Positions 12,601-22,391 of a DNA stretch of 64,000 nucleotides are shown here, in pieces (the stretch's first letter is position 1; each line of letters starts with the position of its first letter). The notes under the pieces were generated by a model. That model did no database searches and was not told the origin of the DNA. It worked only from the letters and a program-made list of their open reading frames with translations. Location: positions 1,860,001 through 1,924,000 of the forward strand of contig JAMYGW020000005.1 of NCBI GenBank assembly GCA_025617375.2, written 5' to 3'. The translations under genes were made by a program, and so were the position numbers. The DNA is from Acarospora socialis. Its lineage: Eukaryota; Ascomycota; Lecanoromycetes; Acarosporales; Acarosporaceae.

Positions 12601-13581
12601 ATGCTGTTGCTGGTTTGGAAGGAGTTGTCCCGCCTGCGGCTGTGGGGTGTACTGATTCACGCGCTGAGCTGCCGCTGCATTCTGGGCCTGCAAGCTAGTA
12701 AGAGTCGATGCTCCTGCAATACCAGCCGCTGCGTAGCGGGCCTCAATCCCACCACCAGGGTGTTCGCCAGGTGGGATGATAGGCGTCTCTGGGGGTGGTG
12801 GCGAACCTCGCTGCGCTCTTGTGGTCGACGTAGATGCAGTAGAGCTGAAACGGTTCACAGAAGGTTGCGTCGGTATATTGAGACTGCCGGCATCTCCCGA
12901 CGATGCTCCTGCAGGTGGTGGCCAGTACTGTTGGTGATAGTCCGGGAAGGGGTTCATCTCAGCTTGAGACAGTTTCTGAGTATCTGATGAAGCTGGTAGT
13001 TCTGATGCGCCATTACGCATCGGCGTTCTCTGGAACAGACCTTCCTTATCTGGTATATCTGGACCAGGAGAATCGGGCAATGGTTTCGGGATATTGCCGC
13101 GCCTCTCTGCGAGTGTCGAAGCTGGCGGTTGCTGCCCGTCACGACCACCGCGAGACTTCAACGCAGAGGGATAGCCCGCAGCAGGCTGTCGCCCCGAGTC
13201 CGCCGAGCCAGCAGAAAGCGGCGGGGATGAGGTATTCCAGGCCGGTGAAGCTCGGCCATGCTCAGGTGTTGCCATTCTCCCATTCTCACCCGACATTTGC
13301 TGGTTCAGCCGAGTGTTCATAGGACGTTGTTGCTGCTGTTGTCGATCATCAGGATAGGGTAGTGGGGCTGCCGAGCTCGACGCTCCAGGTGGGAGGGGAA
13401 ACGGGGTTGGGTTTGAGTAGCCGCTATGTTGACTTGCGGCGGACCCTGCGCGAGGTGGCTCCGACGATGACGACTCTCGTTTGTGAATGCGCAAGGGTTC
13501 CACGGTAGGTATTTCTGATGTGGAGGGTCTTTGAAGGAACATCTCTTCCTCAGGCTTGCCATGACGACCGGGGCCGCTCAT
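9690..13581 (-). CDS. WW-domain PhoD-like metallophosphatase
   Basis: Exons 13581-11024, 10975-10287 and 10177-9690 splice to 1244 residues. The first 500 residues are disordered and Pro/Gln/Ser-rich, with a poly-Gln tract and an alternating Gly-Ala run. A WW domain follows at about 509-541 (LPEGWIAHLDPNSGQYYY to TQWEFPKGP; both Trp present). From about 640 the sequence matches the PhoD-like phosphatase fold of fungal cytosolic proteins: NGVYFGPYLRY, then QLGLGDQIYADRLW with a metal-ligand GDQxYAD motif, then QIDDHDVFDGFGS carrying the conserved DDHD, which spans the first intron. The C-terminal exon is Gly-rich. The start is set at MSGPGRHG; an in-frame M 19 residues upstream (13638) is possible. 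A WW module suggests recruitment to PPxY or proline-rich partners; substrate unknown. Confidence 0.86.
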
Positions 13582-14511
13582 CTTCACACTCCCTTGGAAG
13601 GCCCGAAACAAGATGCACGAGTCCAGGCGCTTGCTCAATATAGCTGCGTTCTATGGCACTGATCTATCCGTATATGCGCGCTGAAGAAAGCTGTACCTAA
13701 CGCTATAATCGAGACGCCTTGCCAATTAGGCGCTTGATGATATGATGCCACAGACTAAGCGCATGTCAGAATGAGGTGAAGTAGAATAGATGGGGAAGAG
13801 CACTCAGGGGGCCTTTTGGAAGATCAGTTTCACAGTGCCGGTATTACTTCAATCAGGAGAGTAATTCTTGACGCTGGTGCTCATAGAGCGGATTGTGTAA
13901 TGTGATGCGCAAGCCCGCCGCGCCGAGCTTCGTTTCTTGGCGAATGAACCCCGTAGAGTACGAGGATGTAATTCATAGGTTCTGTAAGCGCCGCCACCTG
14001 ATAAATCACCAAAATCACACAGACACCTACACGTTAGTTGCCTTCTTTTTTGAAGTGGGCTTGTCAATAATACAGTGTTTACCTAGTGTTATGTTTGACC
14101 AAGGCCCAAGCTTCCTCGCGTCTAGACTAAGTGAAGGTGCGAGGGGCCTGGGTAAGCTTGGGACTCTCGGCCAGTACTATTACAATTTTCTCCCCCGGAC
14201 GAAGTTATATTGAAGGATAAGTCTTCCACTCAATAGTTCTCTAGGCTCCCTTTGTCACATAAGCTGGGTTTGACAGAATCTTGAGGACTGAGTGAGATTT
14301 GAGTAGTATGGTACAAATGAGGTGATCGTGGTAATAGAAGAAAATATAGGGCTCTTGTGTTTAGTCTGATTCGTCGCTATGATATAAGGAAAAACGGTGC
14401 CTTAGTCCTCGCAGAGATGTCCGAACGCCATATTCCATGCAAGGGATGTCTATTTTGCAGGACGAAGTAAGAAGATAATTAAGATGCCAGAGGTTTGGCC
14501 AAGCCACCAAC
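13582..14511. other. intergenic region
   Basis: About 930 bp between the WW/PhoD start and the exporter 3' end. It has an imperfect inverted repeat (arms near 14105-14119 and 14139-14162, AAGCTT-containing). No coding frame recognised. Confidence 0.35.
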
Positions 14512-16343
14512 TCACGCAGCGACCGCTTCCATCTTCTTCCCCTTAACACTCTTCCATTCCATTCCTAACGCTCCAATTAGACTCAGAGACGCCATAGCAA
14601 CGGAGATGTAAAACGTGTTGGTGATCGCCCGGTTGTACACAAATAATACTCCACTCAAGAGGCTGGGGTTGATGGCGTCCTTCAGGCTTGTCGCGCCAGT
14701 AGAGAGAACAATCCCAGGATTGAGATCTGGTACAACCTCAGCCAACCCACTGACAAGACGGTTACTGAAGATATTCTGAGCCACCGAAATGAACAGAGCC
14801 CCGCCAAGCTGTTGGATGAACACGATGACTGATGTCCCGACAGGGACGTCATCTATATGGAGGACTGTTTGTGCCGCAATCATAGCTTGTTGCATACCCA
14901 GTCCGACGCCGAAGCCGAAGATGATCTGATAACCAATCCACTTGGCAGAGCCGGTGTCTACCTGCCAGGTTGAGAGGAGGCCGACACCAACAGCCATGAT
15001 GACCGATGAGCCAATCATAAATGGCGTGTAGTACCCGATCGTGGAAATCAGTACGCCGGAGAGAATGGACATGATAACTAGACCCATAATCATCGGCAGG
15101 TTACGAATCCCGGAATCAGTGGCGCTCACGCCCTTGATAGCCTGAAACCAGATGGGAACGTAGTAAACGAGGACGAAGAAAGCGCCACCCAGACAAAATG
15201 CGAACCAAGCAGCAGAAGCTATACTGCGCTGCGACACTATCCGAGGCGGAACGGTGGCGTTGTCCTGTTTCCAGAATTGAATCGCGATGAAAATGATGAT
15301 CAATATGCCAAAGATCACGAAGAGCACAATGATTCGTCCACTGGACCATGGATATTTCGTGCCTCCCCACTGGAGAGCAAGGAGGAGACACACGATGGCC
15401 GGGATGAACACGATGGTGCCGAAGGGGTCGAATTGCTGTGCGCGCGCCTTGAACCCAATAGAGTCCTCATTCGCGCGAGGAGGCGACTTGAAGAAAAGGC
15501 TGATGACAACAAAGGTCACCGCGCCGATGGGTAAGTTGATGTAGAAGCACCAGCGCCACGAAACATGGTCGGTGAAGGCTCCACCCATCAGTGGCCCAGC
15601 AACGGAGGCTATGCCGTACATTCCGCCTATGAATCCAGTGTAGATGGGCCTTTTGGCCAACGGAATGGTGTACGCGACGATGACGAGTGCCCCGGAGAAG
15701 ATGCCTGCGGATCCCAAACCGGCAATAGCACGGCCAACAATGAGTGCTACAGATGTTGGCGCAGCCCCGCAGACTACCGAGCCGATCTCGAAGATAAAGA
15801 TAGCCACCAGATAGACCCATTTGATGCGAAAGAAGGTGTACAGTTTACCGAAGAACAGTTGGAAGGCGCACGTAGTCAGAAGGTAGGCAGAGCCATACCA
15901 ACCTACATCCTCTAGGGCTTGGAATTGATCCGTTATCTTTGGAATCGCCGTCGCAATGATGGTATTATCCTGCATGATGGTACCAGGTCAGCAAGAGCTG
16001 TGGGAGACTGGTGGTGTACGGAGGACGAAGGACTTACCAATGCAACCAAGAAAACAGACAGGCAGAGAGCCATCATTATGACGAAGAGCTTGAGGCCACT
16101 AGGATACTCCGGTTCGTTACTCAGCTTGTCTAATGCCGCAGCCTCTTGCATAGGTGTCTCCTCGACGATTTTCTTCTCACCGTGCCCCGCGTACGTGGTT
16201 GGGGCCTCTGAAGAGGTTGCGGTTCCGACGGGTCCTTTCTCGCCATTGGAGAGCGAATGATCTGGGCTGGGAACTGCTGTGGTGGCTCTTGACGACTCGT
16301 TGCCGTTGTGGCCTTTCGACCGTCCAAGGCTGGGGAGTTTCAT
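14512..16343 (-). CDS. MFS drug/toxin exporter, DHA2 (14-TM) type
   Basis: Exons 16343-16038 and 15969-14512 give 587 residues. A 90-residue cytosolic N-tail, Ser/Glu-rich, precedes TM1 (SGLKLFVIMMALCLSVFLVAL). The intron interrupts just before the signature LDNTIIATAIPKITDQF. Further hallmarks are GWYGSAYLL, the antiporter motif C region (GSAGIFSGALVI, GPLMGGAF) and SWRWCFYINLPIG, found in fungal DHA2 exporters of the aflatoxin/HC-toxin pump class. It ends KKMEAVAA. The exporter class is clear; substrate is not, and no biosynthetic cluster is evident beside it. Confidence 0.9.
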
Positions 16344-17169
16344 CGTGGCTGAGGATAGCAAACTGGAAAGGCGAAGATTGCAAGGTAGCGAGCTTTGAGA
16401 GAAATGAAGTGCAAACAAAGACAAAAAGCTGCACAAACGTTTGGCTTGCGTCGATGTCGGGATTTGGGTAGGACAAAGCGGGTCAGAAGGTTATCTTTAT
16501 TTTGAAAAAAGAAGAACTGTTTTTGTTTTCATAATATTAATGTTTGCTCCACAGTTCACTCCCTTCTCCAAATGAATCCCAGCCAGGCAGAAAAGTATGA
16601 CGCCTCGACTTGATTTCGGTCTTTGATGGCTTCCGAGACCGATTTAGCCTGAAGATAACTTATGCTGATTTAACTAAGGTAAGCAGCCAATGAGTCATCC
16701 GGATGAACTACGGTCCGCTTCAGATCGGAGACCCATAGCCCCGGTATTTCCGCCGGTTTGGGCTGCCCTACCCTATACCCTTTTTGGTAAGATTTCGTAC
16801 TTAGCGGGCAAAGCAAGGTCCTAAAACGATCTTCAATTGAAGACGCTCTAAGTTTAGAAATCGACTTCCATCCGTGTGGAAAACAGTCGGTAGGTCAACA
16901 TATTGTGAGTTTCTAATGACTTTGATTGGTCAAAATCAAAGTCTCTTGCGAATGGTGAGTTTAAATCTGAGTATAATAAATTACACGGGTTTGGGGAACC
17001 CGCTTCGCCACTAAGATATACTCGTAACATCTCACATTAAGGTCAAATCTAACCTCAGCTTACCAGCGACGATCTCCCACGTTTACCACGGGCTTTAACC
17101 TTAACGCAAAGGGGGAACATACCTTAATATATCAGCACCCATCATGATTAAGCTGATCCTGATTGTATC
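16344..17169. other. AT-richer intergenic region
   Basis: About 830 bp upstream of the exporter, AT-richer than its surroundings. It holds a small perfect hairpin, GACTTTGATT (16918-16927) with its complement at 16934-16943. No coding frame recognised. Confidence 0.35.
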
Positions 17170-18551
17170 TCAACTACTGTGTGGTCGTCGCCCAAGAGGT
17201 AATTTCGGAGGTTCCATTCCAAAGCAAATCATCGTCATGTTTCCTGCTGGCGCAACATCGGAGCTCAAACTTTCATAGTAGTCAGGAGGTCCGTCTCTCT
17301 CGATTCTCGGTGGTATGTACCGCCATTCAAGCTCGTCGCAGCTCTGAGGCTCAAGCTTCAAGATACTGTCTCACAGCCGCAGCAGTCCACGTCAGGTGAG
17401 GAATGTTTGCTTCGGCACGCAAAGTAAGCCCTCGACGGAATAGAATGTTTTGGTTCGGACTGCAGGCTTGATTTTCACCGCGAGACGACGTAGATGTCGG
17501 AGGATGTTAGGTACAGCGTAACTGACTGCGTCGAAACACAGCGTGTAGGATCGAACCACGTAGCAGATGAGTAGACGAGAGGCAGTGGCTCACGAGTAGT
17601 GATAGAGATAGTACCCAGATGACCGCCGAGAAATGACCTTTTGATGGGCACGTCCCACGTGGGGGATGAATTTATGCGGGAAGCTTGCAATATTCGTTGG
17701 CGGCTGAGCGTCGTTATAGGAAGTAATCCAATTGTCTTAGTTGCATTGACGGTCTTCCAAGGGATACTGTCAGCCGTATCCACCAGTCTGTATTCAACAG
17801 CGGCCTGTAAGGTGTAGACCATCTCTGCTCTTGGACGTTTATCATCACTACATGGGGTTTTTGGACTTCCGTCATCATCGAGGGAAGGAGAACGAGCTGA
17901 CACTGCGGCAGAAGGTCATCGTATTACCGGTCTGTCGTCCCTGGCATGAGAAAAGAGAAGTCAACGCTATAGCAGTGGAATCCAGGGGTTGCTGGGCCCT
18001 TGACGATTGTCTGGATAGCTGGACGGTAAGAGATGTTGATGAACTGGGCCAAGGTCAACCACATAAAACGTCCTCGAATAGATTTGGCCCGGTAACACTG
18101 ACATTGTGATTGCCATTCAGCGCGACTAGATCGTCGCCTGAGTGATTGGACTGGGGATAGGCCACAACGGTCGTCAACTGGGAGCCTGATCGTTCCTACA
18201 GCGTGAGATTGTGATAGGGCTTTCAGCATGTTGTCCGCAGCTTACCCTGAAGTGTAACCTCAATGCTCGAGGTTATTAGCTCTGCGGCGCTCGAAAGGCG
18301 AACGCGGCCTTGGAGAGAGTTGAACGGCCGCTTGAAGCCTAGATTATCGCTTCGCGACTCACAGGCTTCGCACTCGTATACGTCGATATCTGCAACTGGG
18401 TCCATTGCCGTTTGACGCCCTGCGGTGCGATATGGTCGCAGGGAGGCCGTAGCAGATGTTCTGTAAACTGGCGGTCCCGATGGATTTGTATTGTCATGTA
18501 GTTAAGACATTCAGCGACGACAGTCACAGTCGATCTGGGAATGAGATCCAT
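17170..18551 (-). CDS. probable arrestin-related trafficking adaptor (exon structure unresolved)
   Basis: Several minus-strand segments fit a fungal alpha-arrestin. One starts MDLIPRSTVTVVAE at 18551. Another reads FNSLQGRVRLSSAAELITSS then IEVTLQG (about 18248-18345), like the arrestin N-domain text on coated, ligand-induced strands. Then comes TPGFHCYSVDFSFLMPG (near 17960). VVYTLQ/VEYRL-type and KTIGLLP segments (17700-17830) resemble the C-domain. The tail ends at 17170 with PPRIERDGPPDYYESL, a PPxY-like motif that in this family binds Rsp5-type ubiquitin ligases. Likely donors are GTGAGT near 18362 and GTAAGC near 18246. I could not build a single model with every phase satisfied, so either there are about five introns or the gene is decaying. 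Confidence 0.42.
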
Positions 18552-19257
18552 GAGTAGGTACCTAGACATTCCAATGGCCCGACCTTACTAAGGTAATGCT
18601 TAAGCAGTACCCCGTAAGTCGAGGGGGCGTCCACATTGCCCGGAAAAGGCAGAGGTCGATTGACATACCGGCCGCAGCCCATTGGCGTTAAGCGATGACA
18701 TCCCTTCCCTGATAGGTGCTATGGCACGTGAGGTCAACAGCATCTTCAATCAATCAACGTCAACGCTGAACCCGCAGCACTCGCCAGGCCCATTTTCTGC
18801 CACTGAGAAGATCTGGTGCCTCGGCATCGCACTCGCTGATTTTCGAGTACGGTTTCCTCGTCCATTCGCTGGGAGCAATGAGGCAAACTTTGAAGCCGGT
18901 CCAGGCAGTAAGTCTTTAGCTGAGCACTCAGGGTGACATTCGATGCATCGGCCCTCGGTTTGCAATCTCCACCCTTAATCCGTTCCCTATTATCGACGCG
19001 ATCGGCACCAATACTCCCTTCAGTCATACCCATCTAGGAGGCTGCAATACTGTTGCAAGACCAGCCAATGGGACATCTGTGAGTGACATCCAGGCAGGAA
19101 GGGGAGGAGTCCACATCTGTACCTGACCCCATAAACCATCGACCCTGAGGCAAGTGTGTAGATGATTGTTTGTAGCATCGATATCATCTTGAAAATCTTC
19201 AGTCCTTTTTGCACTGGCTTGATTCTGTCGGCAGCCTGGTGCAATATGTAATACGAT
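18552..19257. other. intergenic region before decayed phosphate transporter
   Basis: About 700 bp. Overlapping frames on both strands between 18680 and 19030 have no recognisable motif. It may contain decayed sequence. Confidence 0.3.
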
Positions 19258-20498
19258 ATGGATGCCCGAGAAGCTGTGGAGCTTCACAGCCAGCAGCCTC
19301 CATTTCCCCCCTCCACACATGTTTCAAACTCTTTCTTCGCATATATCACCACGGCCGAAGAGCGCAACTCTGACATTTCTGGTGCCGTCAAGAAGGCCAC
19401 GCTCCCTGAGGCATACTTGTTCGGTAGTGGTGAAAAGGCACATCCATCAACCGGGAGCGGCGTTATCGCATACAATAGAGAAACTCTTGCAGCAATTGAC
19501 AGTGCTGCTACTGGTACAGTTCATATTAGAGCCGTTGTTGTGGCAGGTACAGGGTATTTCACGGACGCCTATGATCTTTTCAGCGCGAACTTCATCACAT
19601 CTGTTATCGGGCTCTCTGTTTACGACATCCACGTCATTCCAACCCAGTGCCGATAATGCGATCAAACCCTCAACCACTGCTGCGCGATCATCGGCCAAGT
19701 GCTGTTTGGTTGGCTTGCTGACAAGCTCCGCCGCAAACGCATGTACGGCCTCGAACTTATCATCATCCTGATCGGCACGTTTGGCCAAGCCATAAGCGGC
19801 GCCGGACACGGCTTGTCTATCCTAGGTCCTCTCATTTTCTGGAGGATTGTAATGGGTATCGACGTCGGTGGTGGTTACCCAGTCATCTGTCATCAGCTCC
19901 GAATTCGCTGCCGTCAAGTGGCGCGGCGCTTTGATGAATGCTGTATTTGCCATATAAGGATAGAAATCTACCACTTCCTATGTGCGGACCGTTCGGACCG
20001 ATTTCCGTCTCATAGGTAAGGCTTTGGTAATCTTGTAGCTACGCCGGTGTCGTTTATTTGCGTCGTTGGCTTTAAGCAGTCTCTCATAAATGCGGGACGC
20101 CCGCACAATGCAGCACTGCATGCTCAACGGCCACCGAAAAGATATGGCGATCGATCGTTGCCTTTGGGGCTTTACCGGCTATCCTCGCTATACTTCCGTC
20201 GTACGATCTCTGACACCCCTCGCTACACAATGGAGATGGGGCGGAGGACAAGCAAGCCAGAGCCGATGCTGAACTATATCTTGCTGGAAGACGCCGTGGT
20301 AAATTGAATAGCGATATACAAACGAGGAAGGCCAGCGCGAAGGCATCCTGGAGCGACTTTTACCAGCACTTCAAGCATTGGTGTTACAGTAAAACTCTCC
20401 TCGAGACAGCAGGCTCATGGTTCTTCATCGACGACGCGTTTTGGGGCCTTGGATTCAACAATCCGAAGATCCTTGCTGCCATTGAATATGTCAGATAG
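19258..20498 (+). pseudogene. decayed PHO84-like inorganic phosphate:H+ symporter
   Basis: The frame from 19258 contains VHIRAVVVAGTGYFTDAYDL (about 19518), the diagnostic first transmembrane stretch of fungal Pho84-type symporters. The next family segment, IIGQVLFGWLADKLRRKRMYG (19687-19749), is in a different frame and separated by a stop. GLLIFWR-like and MGIDVGGGYPV match the family MGIGIGGDYPL signature with the Asp replaced. Frame then changes again inside EFAAVKWRGALMNAVFA and a stop follows. TIxDTPRYT-like and LLETAGSWFFIDDAFWGLG (20397-20455) continue the family order. The text ends near the seventh transmembrane helix; the second half of the transporter is missing. At least four disruptions plus the 3' loss are more than introns explain. 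Once a host phosphate transporter, now a pseudogene. Confidence 0.75.
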
Positions 20499-20836
20499 AA
20501 GAGCATCTATCACAGTCTTTGATTCATCACAGTAGGCAATCTCATCTTGACTAAGAGCCTATCTTTTCACTGGCTATCACTGCTCTTCATATAGTTCTAG
20601 GTCGCAAATGAATGCCAATCATTTCATATGAAGCACTCCAACACAGCACGAGACGGAGCTGTACTGAGGCATTGATCCTTTGCGAAAGCTTTCTGTATTA
20701 CATGGAGATCTTCATGTTATGTTGTAGATTATGAAGTATAAATACTTATGGACGTTTTTTCATGAATCTGAGGAGCACTTCATACATTTATTAGATTTTG
20801 GTGATGAGCGGCACGCCATTCATTTACGACCTGAAC
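20499..20836. other. intergenic region
   Basis: AT-rich 340 bp between the truncated end of the transporter relic and the 3' end of the aldehyde dehydrogenase. No gene or clear repeat seen. Confidence 0.35.
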
Positions 20837-22391
20837 TCATAGTTTGATAAATACACTCTTTAACTCGGTCCATTGGTCCGTCGCATATTTGCTTAGCTCG
20901 ACCCCCTCTCCACTACCCTTCCAACCACCAAACGGCATATCAAACGCCATTGTTGGACTCGAGCAATTGACAGCGACACTCCCCGCCTCGAACTTCTTGG
21001 CGATCCGCAACGCTCGCGAAATGTCCTTGGTGAAGACACTGGCATACAAACCATACTCTGTATCATTTGCCCGCTCCAAGACCTCATCCTCATCCTTGAA
21101 CGTACTGAGGCAGACCACTGGACCGAAGATTTCCTCCGTCATGACTTTCGAGTTATTGGGTGGGTTATTAATCACGGTGGGCTGGATGAAATAGCCTTGA
21201 GTGCCGTCTCGGCCACCACCGATGGGGATGTCATAGCCAGATTCTTTCGCAAAGTTGAGGTACGACATCACGCGATCGAATTGCAATTTATCTGCTTGTG
21301 GGCCTCGCACGGTACCCTCGACGAGTGGATCGTTTCCTGTGTCCGGGTTCGCGCCCATCCTTGTCATGGCTTCTTTCATCATCTCGAGAAACTTGTCGGC
21401 GATCGCTTCGTGGGTGTAAACCCTTGAGCTCGCGACACAGATTTGACCTGAATTTCCGAGGATCGACGCAGCCGCTGCGGGCACGGCTGCATCCAAATCC
21501 GCATCGTCAAAGATAATCAGAGGACTCTTTCCACCAAGCTCTAGCGTGACATTTTTGAGGTTGGATTCCGCCGCAGCTTTCTTGACGGCTCGTCCTGAGG
21601 CGGCCGACCCGGTGAAGGCTACCTTTCGGATCTGCATGTGTTTGGCGATGGCTTCCCCACAAGGCCGACCGTAACCGCTCAAAATGTTTAAGACTCCTGG
21701 AGGTAGACCAATCTCTTTTGTTAGTCTGCCGACCAGTAGGGCGCCGAGCGGAGCCTTCTCAGATGACTTGAGGACAAGCGTATTGCCGGAAATAAGGGCA
21801 GGGGCTACTTTAAAGGCAAGCATGACTAGGGGACCGTTCCATGGAATGATGGCCCCACATACACCATATGGTTGACGGAAACTGAGGTTGACCATACCCG
21901 CCGAGTTTAAAGATGTGTCACCTTGAATATCCATCGCCTTCCCGGCGAAGAAACGGAAGATGGTGGGAGACATGGCCGACGCGACTAGCTCGGGTCAATC
22001 AAAGGAGCCCTCGGATTGGAAGGAGGGGAAACTTACAATCCCCATGGACCGGCTTCCCCATACTCACTGCATCGAGGTAGGAGAACTCGGGGACGACCTT
22101 CTCGATGGCATCGGCTAGCTTGAAAAGATAAGAGGCTCGTTCCATGGCCGAAAGCTCTGACCAAGCAGGAAATGCTGCCTTGGCGGCTTTCACGGCTATG
22201 TCGACATCTTCGGCGCCGGCTTCGTATACGGAGGCGGTAAGCTTTTCTGTAGCAGGATTGTAGACATTGAATTTCTTCCCTGAGATTGATGGGACAAATT
22301 CGCCATTGATGAACAAGCGGTTTTCTTCAATCACTTTAGATTTCGCGTATTGGGCACTGGCGGTGTCGCCGTTGACTTCCGAGGGAGCCAT
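20837..22391 (-). CDS. NAD(P)+-dependent aldehyde dehydrogenase
   Basis: Oxidises aldehydes to carboxylic acids. Exons 22391-22037 and 21984-20837 give 500 residues, the normal length for the class. Visible hallmarks are FINGEFVPS near the N-terminus, IIPWNGPLVM (Rossmann/catalytic Asn), KSSEKAPLGAL, FTGSAASGRAV (coenzyme loop), LELGGKSPLIIF with the general-base Glu, and NSGQICVASSRV with the catalytic Cys, then EEIFGPVV. No organelle presequence is obvious, so it is likely cytosolic. The intron falls after residue 118 and its phase agrees on both sides. Close kin include fungal acetaldehyde and retinal-type dehydrogenases; substrate cannot be read from the sequence. Confidence 0.93.

Noticed and set aside
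14105-14162. Imperfect inverted repeat with AAGCTT
   Set aside because: Too many mismatches and no duplication of the flanks; likely chance.
16918-16943. 10-bp perfect hairpin with 6-base loop
   Set aside because: Short and without context; expected by chance in AT-rich DNA.
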